This document shows positions 25,607 through 34,095 of a DNA stretch of 64,000 bases, one piece after another. The translations under genes and the position numbers were made by a program. The notes below the pieces were generated by a model. The model was not told the origin of the DNA. It did no database searches and saw only the letters and a list, made by a program, of their open reading frames with translations. The DNA comes from Rhizobium rhizogenes (lineage in GTDB: Bacteria > Pseudomonadota > Alphaproteobacteria > Rhizobiales > Rhizobiaceae). Position 1 is the stretch's first letter. Each line of letters opens with the position of its first letter. Location: positions 1,492,001 through 1,556,000 of the forward strand of contig NZ_CP019702.2 in NCBI RefSeq assembly GCF_002005205.3. The letters run 5' to 3'.

Positions 25607-26500
25607 ATGAAAGCAAGACTTGGTATCGCGCCGATTGCCTGGTGGAATGACGATCTTGCCGAGCTTTCCGATGATGTGAGCCTTCAGGAATGCCTGAGGC
25701 AGGCAAGCGAAGCCGGCTTTACCGGAATGGAGACCGGGCGCCGGTTTCCGATGGATATGGCGGAGCTTGGGCCGATCCTCGACCGCTACGGCATATCGGT
25801 ATGCGGCGGCTGGTTTTCCGGCCTGCTGCTGGATGGTGACATCGAGGCGGAGAAAGACCGCATCGCGCAGCAGATGGAATTCTTCATCGCCGCCGGTGCG
25901 CCCTGCATCGTTTATGGTGAAACGGCGCGCTCCATTCAGGGCGTGCGCTCCGCACCACTTGCTACGAAGCCAAGGCTCGACGAGGTCGGCATGGCGGCCT
26001 ATGGCCGCAAGATGTCCGACTTTGCCGACTGGTGCGCGGCGAAGGGCATGCCGATTTCTTACCATCACCATATGGCGGCGGTGGTGGAGACCGAGCTGGA
26101 ACTTGATCGCTTCATGAAGCACTCCTCCGTGCCCCTGTTGTTTGATGCCGGGCACATGGCCTTTGCCGGCGGCGATGTCATGCGTGTCATCGAAAACCAC
26201 CATGCGCGCATTGCCCATGTCCACACCAAGGATATCCGGCATGAGGTTGTCGATGGGCTGGACAGAAGCCGGGAGAGTTTCCTGGATGCCGTCATCAAGG
26301 GCGCCTTTACCGTGCCGGGCGATGGCAGCCTGGATTTCGAGGCAATCGTCAAGGCGCTGGCGTCGAAAGGTTACGAGGGCTGGTTCGTGGTCGAGGCGGA
26401 GCAGGACCCGGTCAGGAACCCGCCGCTGGACATGGCCCGCAAGGGGCACAGGGAATTGCTGCGCGTGATGGACGCCGCTGGATATGAGGTCGTGAAATGA
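25607..26500 (+). CDS. iolE: Myo-inosose-2 dehydratase
   Basis: A 297-residue TIM-barrel protein of the xylose-isomerase-like superfamily. IolE removes water from 2-keto-myo-inositol. The IolE opening GIAPIAWWNDDL is clear, and metal-ligand segments are visible at the ends of barrel strands: SYHHHMAAVVE, LLFDAGHMAFAG, HVHTKDI and FVVEAEQDP. Length and motif order fit the family well. It starts one base after the iolD stop and overlaps the next gene by 4 bp. With iolG and iolD it supplies the first three steps of inositol breakdown. Confidence 0.92.
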   Translation: MKARLGIAPIAWWNDDLAELSDDVSLQECLRQASEAGFTGMETGRRFPMDMAELGPILDRYGISVCGGWFSGLLLDGDIEAEKDRIAQQMEFFIAAGAPCIVYGETARSIQGVRSAPLATKPRLDEVGMAAYGRKMSDFADWCAAKGMPISYHHHMAAVVETELELDRFMKHSSVPLLFDAGHMAFAGGDVMRVIENHHARIAHVHTKDIRHEVVDGLDRSRESFLDAVIKGAFTVPGDGSLDFEAIVKALASKGYEGWFVVEAEQDPVRNPPLDMARKGHRELLRVMDAAGYEVVK

Positions 26501-27309
26501 ACCGTATTGAAGGAAAGATCGCCGTTATTACCGGCGGAACCCAGGGTCTGGGTGCAGCGGTTGCGCAGGTGTTTGCGCAGGCGGGCGCGGCGGGGATCGT
26601 CATTGTCGGGCGCGGTGTGGAAAAAGGACAGGCTGTCGCGGATGCCATCACGCAGAAATCAGGCGTGCCGGTTGAGATGGTGGCGGCCGATCTCGGCGAT
26701 ATCGATGATGTCCGCAGCATCATTCCGGCGACGGACAAACGCTTCGGTCGGGTCGATATCCTCGTTAACGCGGCGGGCCTGACGGATCGTGGCAACATGC
26801 TCAACACGACGCCCGAGCTTTTCGACCGGATGTTTGCCGTCAATACGCGTGCGCCATTCTTTCTCATTCAGGATGCGGCGAAGGTGATGATCCGCGAGGG
26901 TATCGAGGGTCGTGTCGTTAATGTCGGATCAATGTCGGGTCTGACAGGCCAGCCTTTCCTTGCGCCCTATGCGGCGTCCAAGGGCGCGCTTGCCACCGTC
27001 ACCCGCCATGCCGGCTTTTCGCTGATGCGCCACCGTATCCATGTGAACCAGCTCGATATCGGCTGGATGAATTCCGATCACGAGCGCAAGCTTGTCCTTT
27101 CCGAGACCGGCGATCCCGATTTCATCGACCGCGCGGCGGCGGCCAAGCCGTTCGGGCGCATCCTCGATCCGCTCGAAGTGGCCCGCGCCATCCTGTGGAT
27201 GTCCTCCGACGACAGCGGCATGATGACGGGCGCTGTGATCCCCTTCGATCAGTCGGTCTATGGCGGTTACGACGACGCGCCGGTGCCGGCGAAAAAGCTG
27301 GAGGAATAA
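26497..27309 (+). CDS. Short-chain dehydrogenase/reductase
   Basis: A 270-residue classical SDR. It has the cofactor motif TGGTQGLG, NAAG after the fourth strand, the active-site Ser in VGSMSGL and YAASK with catalytic Tyr and Lys. The C-terminus ends in SVYGGYDDAP, typical of SDRs near cyclitol and sugar-acid genes. It overlaps iolE by 4 bp (ATGA) and is followed by the TIM-barrel gene after one base, so it is firmly in the operon. It probably oxidises or epimerises a cyclitol or keto-inositol; an inositol isomer such as scyllo- or D-chiro-inositol is a plausible but unproven substrate. Confidence 0.87.
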   Translation: MNRIEGKIAVITGGTQGLGAAVAQVFAQAGAAGIVIVGRGVEKGQAVADAITQKSGVPVEMVAADLGDIDDVRSIIPATDKRFGRVDILVNAAGLTDRGNMLNTTPELFDRMFAVNTRAPFFLIQDAAKVMIREGIEGRVVNVGSMSGLTGQPFLAPYAASKGALATVTRHAGFSLMRHRIHVNQLDIGWMNSDHERKLVLSETGDPDFIDRAAAAKPFGRILDPLEVARAILWMSSDDSGMMTGAVIPFDQSVYGGYDDAPVPAKKLEE

Positions 27310-27310
27310 G

Positions 27311-28375
27311 ATGATGCGGACCATCAAGGGGCCGGGCGTCTTTCTGGCGCAGTTCGCGGCCGATGAGGCGCCCTATAATTCGCTTGCCTCGCTGGCGGCG
27401 TGGGCCTCGGCCAAGGGCTTCAAGGGCGTGCAGATTCCCACCTGGGATACGCGCCTGATCGACATGAAACAGGCGGCGGAAAGCGATGCCTATTGTGATG
27501 ATCTGAAGGGCATGCTCGGCGAGTATGGGCTGGAGATCACCGAACTCGCCTCCCACATCACCGGGCAGCTTGTGGCGGTGCACCCTGCCCATGACGCGAT
27601 CATGGACAGTTTTGCGCCGGAGCATGTGCGCGGCAATCCCGCAAAGCGTCGGGCATGGGCCGAGGAACAGCTGCGCTTTGCCGCCCGCGCCTCAAAGCGC
27701 CTCGGCATCGACCGCCATGTGACCTTTCCCGGGGCGCTTTTATGGCCCTATCTTTATCCCTATCCGCAATGGCCGGAAGGGCTGGTGGAGGAAGGCTTTG
27801 ACGAGCTTGCCCGCCGCTGGACACCGATCCTCGATGATTTCGACGCCCATGGCGTGGACGTCTGCTATGAAATCCATCCCAGTGAAGACCTGCATGACGG
27901 CCACAGCTGGGAGATGTTTCTCGACAAGGTCAAGGAGCATCGCCGGGCAAACCTGATGTATGATCCCTCGCATCTCGTTCTGCAGGGAATGGATTATCTC
28001 GCCTTCATCGACCATTACCACGAGCGGATAAAAACCTTCCACGTCAAGGATGCCGAGTTTCGTCCAGACGGAAAATCAGGTGCCTATGGCGGTTATCAGC
28101 CCTGGTCAAAAAGGGCCGGCCGCTTCCGCAGCCCTGGCGACGGGCAGGTTGATTTCGGGGCGATCTTCACCAAGCTGACGACCTACGGCTTTGATGGCTG
28201 GGCGGTGCTGGAGTGGGAATGTTTCGTCAAAAATCCCGAGGACGGTGCGTCTGAAGGCGCGCGTTTCATCACTGACCACATCATCCGTGTTTCGGACCGC
28301 GCCTTTGACGATTTCGTCAAATCCGGCGCGAACCGCAATGCCAACCGCACCATGCTGGGGCTGGAGGAACAATGA
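27311..28375 (+). CDS. Xylose-isomerase-like TIM-barrel protein (isomerase/epimerase)
   Basis: A 354-residue TIM barrel of the sugar phosphate isomerase/epimerase superfamily. Probable metal-binding segments at the barrel rim are VCYEIHPSEDLHDG, LMYDPSHLVLQG, TFHVKDAEF and WAVLEWECF. It is longer than IolE and differs from it throughout, so it is not a simple duplicate. ATG 27311 has GGAGGAATA just upstream. The next gene, a Gfo/Idh/MocA oxidoreductase, overlaps by 4 bp; this isomerase-oxidoreductase pairing recurs in sugar and cyclitol loci, including the moc genes for rhizopine use. The specific reaction is unknown. Confidence 0.85.
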   Translation: MMRTIKGPGVFLAQFAADEAPYNSLASLAAWASAKGFKGVQIPTWDTRLIDMKQAAESDAYCDDLKGMLGEYGLEITELASHITGQLVAVHPAHDAIMDSFAPEHVRGNPAKRRAWAEEQLRFAARASKRLGIDRHVTFPGALLWPYLYPYPQWPEGLVEEGFDELARRWTPILDDFDAHGVDVCYEIHPSEDLHDGHSWEMFLDKVKEHRRANLMYDPSHLVLQGMDYLAFIDHYHERIKTFHVKDAEFRPDGKSGAYGGYQPWSKRAGRFRSPGDGQVDFGAIFTKLTTYGFDGWAVLEWECFVKNPEDGASEGARFITDHIIRVSDRAFDDFVKSGANRNANRTMLGLEEQ

Positions 28376-29535
28376 CTATCGAAAGACCACTTCGTCTGGG
28401 CATGATCGGTGGCGGTCAGGGCGCCTACATCGGCAATATCCATCGTCTTGCCGCGCGCCTTGACGGCAAATGGGTGCTTGTGGCCGGGGCCTTCGATGTC
28501 GATCCCGAAAGGGGCCGCGCCTTTGCGATCAATGAAGGGCTCGACCCGGCCCGCAGCTATGGCAGCTATCAGGACCTGATTACCGGCGAGGCTGCCCGCG
28601 AGGATCGTGTTGATGCGGTTGCAATCTGCACACCGAATTTCACCCACTATCCGATCGCGAAAGCGCTGATCGAGGCCGGTTTCGACGTGATCTGCGAAAA
28701 ACCGCTGACCGCGACGCTGGAAGATGCCATCGCGCTGGAAAAACTGTCGCGGGAAAGCGGCCGCTTCGTTGGGGTGACCTACACCTATTCCGGCTATCCG
28801 ATGGTGCACGAAGCGCGTGCGCGCGTCGCGGCGGGTGAGATCGGCGAGGTTCGCACCGTGCAGGTGGAATATCCGCTGGAATGGATGGCGACCGCCATCG
28901 AACAGCAGGGCAATGCCCAGGCGGCATGGCGCACCGACCCGAAGAAGAACGGCCGCGGCGGTTCCATCGGCGATATCGGCACCCATGCCTATCATCTGGC
29001 CGGTTTCGTGACCGGGCTGAAATTGCAATCCCTCACCGCCGATCTTGCCACTTTCGTTGCGGGGCGGGCGCTGGATGACAATGCCCATGTGATGATGCGT
29101 TATGAGGGCGGCGCGCGGGGGCTCCTCTGGTCGTCGCAGGTGGCGCTCGGCAATTCCAACGGCGTGCGTCTGCGGGTTTTCGGCGCGACCGGTTCGCTGC
29201 AATGGTTTCAGGAACAGCCGAACGAACTCGTCTATACACCGCTTAACGGGCGTGTGCAGACCATCAAGCGGGGCGCAGATGACCTTTCCGAAGATGCGAA
29301 GGTTCGAACCCGCACTCCGCCCGGCCACCCGGAGGGATATCTGGAGGCCTTCGCCAACCTCTATGCCGGTTTCGCGGAAGCCATCCGTGCGCGCAGGACA
29401 GGCCGCGAGCCTGACGCCATCGGTCGCAACATCCCGCTTGCCTATGACGGGCTGAAAGGCGTGGCCTTTGTGGAAGCGGTCGTGGATAGCGCCGAAAGCA
29501 CCGATCCGCGCTGGATCACGCCGGTGGCGGTGTAG
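28372..29535 (+). CDS. Gfo/Idh/MocA family oxidoreductase
   Basis: A 387-residue NAD(P)-dependent oxidoreductase, last gene of the rightward operon. It has Rossmann motif GMIGGGQGAYIGNIH, CEKPLTATLEDA, VTYTYSGYPMV and the active-site stretch GGSIGDIGTHAYHLAGF. The GGQGA-IG loop is typical of the subgroup paired with TIM-barrel isomerases, distinct from the IolG-type enzyme at 22622-23629. It overlaps the isomerase by 4 bp. It likely acts on a keto or inosose derivative made by its partner. The substrate is not deducible; three oxidoreductases of this superfamily in one locus suggest several stereoisomers are used. Confidence 0.87.
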   Translation: MTIERPLRLGMIGGGQGAYIGNIHRLAARLDGKWVLVAGAFDVDPERGRAFAINEGLDPARSYGSYQDLITGEAAREDRVDAVAICTPNFTHYPIAKALIEAGFDVICEKPLTATLEDAIALEKLSRESGRFVGVTYTYSGYPMVHEARARVAAGEIGEVRTVQVEYPLEWMATAIEQQGNAQAAWRTDPKKNGRGGSIGDIGTHAYHLAGFVTGLKLQSLTADLATFVAGRALDDNAHVMMRYEGGARGLLWSSQVALGNSNGVRLRVFGATGSLQWFQEQPNELVYTPLNGRVQTIKRGADDLSEDAKVRTRTPPGHPEGYLEAFANLYAGFAEAIRARRTGREPDAIGRNIPLAYDGLKGVAFVEAVVDSAESTDPRWITPVAV

Positions 29536-29677
29536 ACGCGCAGCGGACTGCGCCGGAAATCGACCTTTCGGACAGGCCATGTCGGTCCGGAAGGTTTTGG
29601 CTGTTCCGAGCAGGTGATGCGCTCCGTAGGTTTGTCGCTACGACGATTGTCTTCTCTGATAATGCACGTCTCTCGCA

Positions 29678-30332
29678 ATGTCTGCTATTGGGATTTCTTT
29701 GCAATACGCCCATGTGTGCCTGTCCGGGGCATCGGCCAATTGCCAAGCCAACTACAAGGTAGCGGTCACAACGACTACGCTGCGGAGCATCTCAAACGGC
29801 GACTATGTCAAGCTGGTAGCAACGTCGGCATCCTCGTTCGACACCCCGCAACCCTTGGCCTCACCATCAACGACCAAGACTTGCCCCGGACGGTACGGAC
29901 ACGTCCAACCAACACTGTTCCGGTTAGCCTCGTCGCATTCGCTGCGGTAATAGAACGCGAATGCAGTGTTCGCGTCCGGTCCGTCGTAGCCCAGGTCACC
30001 GGGACACGGACGCAACGACCGCAACCCTCGAGAGGCTCGAAGGCGTATCGGCCGACAACTAGGGCACCGTCTACATCTGCACCGCAAGCGCGGCATCGAC
30101 CGGAAACTACGCTTCGGTGCGAAATGCAGGGAGGACGAGCTTCACCATCGCACCAGGTGGCTATATCCAACTTTCACTCGTGTCGTCCTCCCACTATGAC
30201 ACGACTGCAAAACTGAAGCCTACAGTGGACGGTCTCGAGAGGATTTTCTCGGTCAGGGCAAAAGCATTAGACACGACACCCGAAAACCTTGGAGTGTTTA
30301 GGGGCGCGACCAATGCTGCGGTTAGCTTTTGA
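29678..30332 (+). pseudogene. Decayed gene with Ig-like surface repeats
   Basis: Three short plus-strand frames in succession carry pieces of one repeat type seen in phage-tail and surface proteins. They are SISNGDYVKLVATSASSFDTP (frame of 29678), LGLTINDQDLPRTVRTR (next frame), and APGGYIQLSLVSSSHYDTT with DTTPENLGVF (frame of 30117). The pattern NGD.V.L..TSS..F.T, then a G/D strand, then a DTTP linker recurs twice. Because each piece is in a different frame, at least two frameshifts are needed. Identification is by pattern memory only. The surrounding 29536-29677 and 30333-30438 hold nothing recognisable. Confidence 0.35.
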
Positions 30333-30438
30333 CCCGGACCCGCAGTCGCTTCGGGCGCGCCGTATCAAACCGTTCGTTGATCGCCTTGATGCGAGCTTCG
30401 ATTTCCGTATCGCCGTGATGCGCGTCCGGCTTATATCG

Positions 30439-30938
30439 TCAGCGGGTGTGAGTTCTTGGCCAAATTGATGGCGGCCACTTCCGCGGCGTGATGGCCCCAT
30501 AGGCGAGATAGGTTACCGGCAGCGCCTTCAGCCATTTGCGGCGTCGTGTGATCGCCATCGACTTTGCCGCTTCCTCGCCGAACCTGGTGATGGAGAAGTT
30601 CTCCTTCTTCTGGCTTTCACGGGTCGCCGGCATCGCCTGCCAGGCATCGCCATCCGCCGTCTCGACGCGCCTCACGCCGGAAATGCCACTTCGGTTGTTT
30701 TGCGCAAAAGCACGGCCTGCCCGTGGTTGGTGGCAGGTGGAATGGCGAGGATGATGGCGTCGCGGTAGGCACGCGCCTGACGATAGGCGGCACCGCCCGA
30801 GCCATAGACACTCTCCTTGAACAGCCTGACGATCCTGTGGCCGCGCCGCCTGAGGTTTGTTACCCACCAGCCGGCGCCGTGGTGAGCCCCGGAGGCCTCT
30901 TCTCGTCGCAGGCCATAGTGGTCGGCATCGTGCTTCAT
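30439..30938 (-). pseudogene. Frameshifted AP2-domain DNA-binding protein
   Basis: Two AP2-like domains lie in two overlapping minus-strand frames. The first (30938 leftward, start MKHDADHYGLRR) contains RRRGHRIVRLFKESVYGS and ARAYRDAIILAIPP, the typical first AP2 repeat. The second, in another frame, contains NNRSGISGVRRVE, then ENFSITRFGEEAAKSMAI and RRRKWL, a second repeat. Adding one A to the A4 run (complement of 30698-30701) would join them as LLRKNNRSGISGV. The gene is therefore a one-base frameshift from intact: a recent pseudogene or a sequencing error. Bacterial AP2 proteins are often linked to mobile DNA and homing nucleases. Confidence 0.55.
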
Positions 30939-31123
30939 CTGTCCCGGCGTCGTTCTCACTGTTACCCCATCTTCCAGCTATCAGATTTCATCGATGGAAT
31001 TTTGGCATTTGCAGGTTGCATAATTCATGGGCAGTCCATGGTTTCGCCACAATGTTTGATTGCATTCTGTCGAGATTTTGGCAGTTGATTGATAATTTTT
31101 CCAATCTTCCATCGAGGTTCGCC

Positions 31124-33490
31124 ATGACCGACCAGCCTGCATCTTCGGACTTTCTCCAGGCGAGCCGTGTGCTCAAGGTCAAGTCTCCGCTAGGGGAAGA
31201 CCAGCTTCTGCCGGAACGACTTGCGGTTGACGAGGGTGTTTCGCGGCTTTTCGAGATTCACCTGACGCTGCGTGCGAAGAAGGAAGCGGTCAAGCCCGAG
31301 GAGCTGATCGGGCGGCTGGTCGATGTGTCGGTCGAGATAAGCCAGGGAGACGGGGAGGAGGGCAGCGGCGTCCGCCGGCCGTTCAACGGTCTGGTGACGG
31401 AACTGCATGAGGGCCCGCCGATCACCCGTGGGCTGCGCTCCTATGCGCTGACGATCCGGCCGCAGATGTGGCTTCTGTCGCGGCGGTCGGATTGCCGCAT
31501 CTGGATGGATAAGACGGCGGTGGAGATCGTCGAGACGCTGTTTTCCGAACATGGCATTCCGGCGCCCGACACGTCGGGCATCATCTCGCCGCCGCCTGCG
31601 CAACACTACAGCGTTCAATGGAACGAGACGGATCTTGATTATCTGACGCGCCGTTTCGAGGAGGACGGGCTGTTCTACTGGTTCAGCCATGAGGATGGTT
31701 CCCACAAGCTGCATGTTGCCGACAGCGCCAGCGGCTGGCTTTCGCCGTCGGCTTCGGCGCAGGGCGAGGGCCGGGTGAGACTGGCGCAGGGGTCTTCGGA
31801 CCGCAACCACATCAATGACTGGGCACGGCGTTTTTCCTATGTGTCGGGCCAGCGTGCGGGCGCGGACTGGAACTTCGAGACGCCGGGCATGGTGCCGGGC
31901 ACGATGACGCCGTCGCTGGTGCAGATGCCGGATGCGACGAAGCGCGAGCTTTATGAATATCCGGCCCGGATCAGCACGGTTGAAGAGGCCGAGCGGGCGC
32001 AGAAACTCAGAACCCAGTCGATCGAGGCGGATCATGACCGTGTGTTCGGCTCGTCCACCTCGCGCATTCTGGAGGCGGGCCGGCGGTTTACACCTTACGA
32101 GGTTGCCCATCCCGATCATGCCTATGAAGAGCATGTGATCATCCGTGCGAGCCACAGCATCGTCGACCGTTCCTATGAGACGAATGGCAACGAGCCGGAA
32201 TATCGCAACAGTTTCGAGGCGATCCCTGCGCGGGTGCCGCTGACGCCGCATCGCGCGACGAAGCGGCCGCGCATCGAGGGGACGCAGGTTGCGATCGTGG
32301 CCGGTCCTGCCGGCGAGGAAATCCATCCGGATCAGTATGGCCGCATCAAGCTGTGGTTCCCGTGGGACCGCAAGGCGAAGAAGGATGGAACCGATACGTG
32401 CTGGGTGCGGGTCAGCCAGGCATGGGGCGGCGGAACATGGGGTGCGCAGGTTATCCCGCGCATCGGCATGGAGGTAATGGTTGCCTTTGTCGATGGTGAC
32501 CCGGACAAGCCGCTGGTCATCGGCGTGGTGAACAATCCCGCCAATTCCGTGCCCTACGACCTGCCCGCCAACAAGACGCGCATGGTGCTGCGCTCCAACA
32601 GCCACAAGGGCGACGGTTTCAACGAAATCACCTTCGAGGACGAGGCCGGCAAGGAGAACCAGTTCTTCCATGCCCAGAAGGATCAGACGACGCGGGTGTT
32701 GAATGATCGCACCAAGCGCATCGACCGGCACGAGGTCGCCTCGGTTGGCGGCAATCGGGCCGTGGAAGTATCCGGCAACCAGAAACACGAGATCGGTGGT
32801 TCTGTGAATACGGTCGTCGGTGGCACGGGACCGATGGCGATGATGGCGATGGCCGGCGTGCAGGCGCTCTCCGGGCAGACGGCGGGGCTGCTCAGTCAGG
32901 CAGCACAGATCGCCGGTGGCGGTGGCCCGGGTGTTGCGGCCTTTGCCACAACGCTTGCCTCGTCCGCACTCGGCTTTCTCGGTGCGGGCGGTCTGTCATC
33001 GCGCGAGGGCGTTGTCTCCGGTCCAAGTCCGCGGGCCGATGCGGGCACGGCGCTTGCAGGATCGGGCACGGGTGTCGGTTCCGATGCTTCGGGATTGTTC
33101 CCGCTGCCGGGCATCATGAACACGATTGTCAGCACGTTCAAATCGGACAGCGTCGGTGTTGCCCGCGCCGAACAGATCGGGGTGAGCAAGGTCACCAATG
33201 TCGGACAGACATCGCTGGAAAGCGTCGGAAAGACAAAGAAGACAACCGTTGGAGAGCGTTACGAAATAAATGTTGGCAAAGCCATTTTTACGCAAACTGA
33301 AAATCACACGGTAATCGTCAGCGACAAGATCGTGCTTGCGGCGCCCGGTGGCGTTATCGAGATCAACAAAAACGGGGTGTTTATCAAGGCATCCAAGTTC
33401 GAGGTCAAAGCAAACGCTGTGAACTTCAAGCGGGGCAGTGCCGGCAAAAGCACGAACAAACCTTTTGCCGAAGACTGCTCGAAGAAGTAG
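31124..33490 (+). CDS. vgrG: Type VI secretion tip protein VgrG
   Basis: A 788-residue spike protein that trimerises on the Hcp tube tip and carries effectors out of the cell. A gp27-like region (residues 1 to about 380) is followed by the gp5 OB domain (about 383-475, with DQYGRIKLWFPWDRK, WVRVSQAWGG, PRIGMEVMVAF and DPDKPLVIGVV). The needle repeats follow (about 485-565). A Gly/Ala-rich hydrophobic block (about 566-690) then interrupts the needle before it resumes to the C-terminus. ATG 31124 has GAGG upstream; an open frame back to 30857 is not VgrG-like. Part of the gene (31596-32068) is duplicated at 37225-37697. No core type VI genes lie here, so this is an orphan vgrG module. Confidence 0.93.
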   Translation: MTDQPASSDFLQASRVLKVKSPLGEDQLLPERLAVDEGVSRLFEIHLTLRAKKEAVKPEELIGRLVDVSVEISQGDGEEGSGVRRPFNGLVTELHEGPPITRGLRSYALTIRPQMWLLSRRSDCRIWMDKTAVEIVETLFSEHGIPAPDTSGIISPPPAQHYSVQWNETDLDYLTRRFEEDGLFYWFSHEDGSHKLHVADSASGWLSPSASAQGEGRVRLAQGSSDRNHINDWARRFSYVSGQRAGADWNFETPGMVPGTMTPSLVQMPDATKRELYEYPARISTVEEAERAQKLRTQSIEADHDRVFGSSTSRILEAGRRFTPYEVAHPDHAYEEHVIIRASHSIVDRSYETNGNEPEYRNSFEAIPARVPLTPHRATKRPRIEGTQVAIVAGPAGEEIHPDQYGRIKLWFPWDRKAKKDGTDTCWVRVSQAWGGGTWGAQVIPRIGMEVMVAFVDGDPDKPLVIGVVNNPANSVPYDLPANKTRMVLRSNSHKGDGFNEITFEDEAGKENQFFHAQKDQTTRVLNDRTKRIDRHEVASVGGNRAVEVSGNQKHEIGGSVNTVVGGTGPMAMMAMAGVQALSGQTAGLLSQAAQIAGGGGPGVAAFATTLASSALGFLGAGGLSSREGVVSGPSPRADAGTALAGSGTGVGSDASGLFPLPGIMNTIVSTFKSDSVGVARAEQIGVSKVTNVGQTSLESVGKTKKTTVGERYEINVGKAIFTQTENHTVIVSDKIVLAAPGGVIEINKNGVFIKASKFEVKANAVNFKRGSAGKSTNKPFAEDCSKK
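31596..32068 (+). repeat. Direct repeat copy A inside vgrG
   Basis: 473 bases encoding VgrG residues about 158-315 recur without gaps at 37225-37697 (constant offset 5629). I count about 15 mismatches, so identity is near 97%. The two copies flank the whole effector module in the same orientation. Confidence 0.92.
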
Positions 33491-33498
33491 GGGGTGGC

Positions 33499-34095
33499 GT
33501 GGAACTCGATACCGAGAAGAGGCAGAAAGTTCTTTCCAAACTGCGGGAGCAGCAGGGGGCTGGTGGAGCCGGCCGTCTTTATGCCGTGGTCGATGCGTCC
33601 CGGGCGCCGATGATTATTCCACCCGCGCTTCAGGCCATGACGGACAAGGTTGCATGTCTTTACAGAGGCAACGCGCTTGAGGAGTTCGGAGACGATACGG
33701 CTTGGGTTGCGGAGATGACATCTGACGAAAGCGTATTGCAATGGCTTATCGACGAAGGCTTTGGCAAGCGCTGGTCGGTTTTTCTGCGAACGTCCCATGC
33801 GCTGGAGGATGTCGTTCGGCATTTGAGGAAATTTACTGTGGTCAAAGATAACGAGGGGACCATCCACTTCTTTCGTTATTACGACCCGCGAACTCTGCGT
33901 CAGTATCTGCCAGTCCTGACGTCAGAGCAGGCTGCTGTTTTTTTCAAGGGAATTGAGTGTTTTTATTGTGAAAACGATCTGAAGGCGGGAGAATTACTCA
34001 AGTTCCGCTTTGAAGGTGGCATTGTACATCGTGAGGTCGTGTTGCCTTCTGGTGGCACAGGCCAGGCAAAGGCAGTTGAGAGGGCATTATCATGA
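33499..34095 (+). CDS. DUF4123 type VI effector adaptor (Tap-like)
   Basis: A 198-residue DUF4123 protein. This family comprises adaptors that load a specific effector onto its cognate VgrG. The family pattern is visible: YAVVDASRAPMIIPPAL, ACLYRGN (present as VACLYRGNAL), WSVFLRTSHALEDVVRHLR and FFRYYDPRTLRQYLP, the last being the hallmark FR.YDPRVL block. The start is GTG 33499, eight bases after the vgrG stop and behind a G-rich ribosome site; it overlaps the next gene by 4 bp. The cargo is expected to be the nuclease toxin two genes on. Confidence 0.88.
   Translation: MELDTEKRQKVLSKLREQQGAGGAGRLYAVVDASRAPMIIPPALQAMTDKVACLYRGNALEEFGDDTAWVAEMTSDESVLQWLIDEGFGKRWSVFLRTSHALEDVVRHLRKFTVVKDNEGTIHFFRYYDPRTLRQYLPVLTSEQAAVFFKGIECFYCENDLKAGELLKFRFEGGIVHREVVLPSGGTGQAKAVERALS

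Noticed and set aside
31190..32788. 532-codon minus-strand open frame inside vgrG
   Set aside because: Shadow of vgrG; Arg/His/Leu-rich with no family features.
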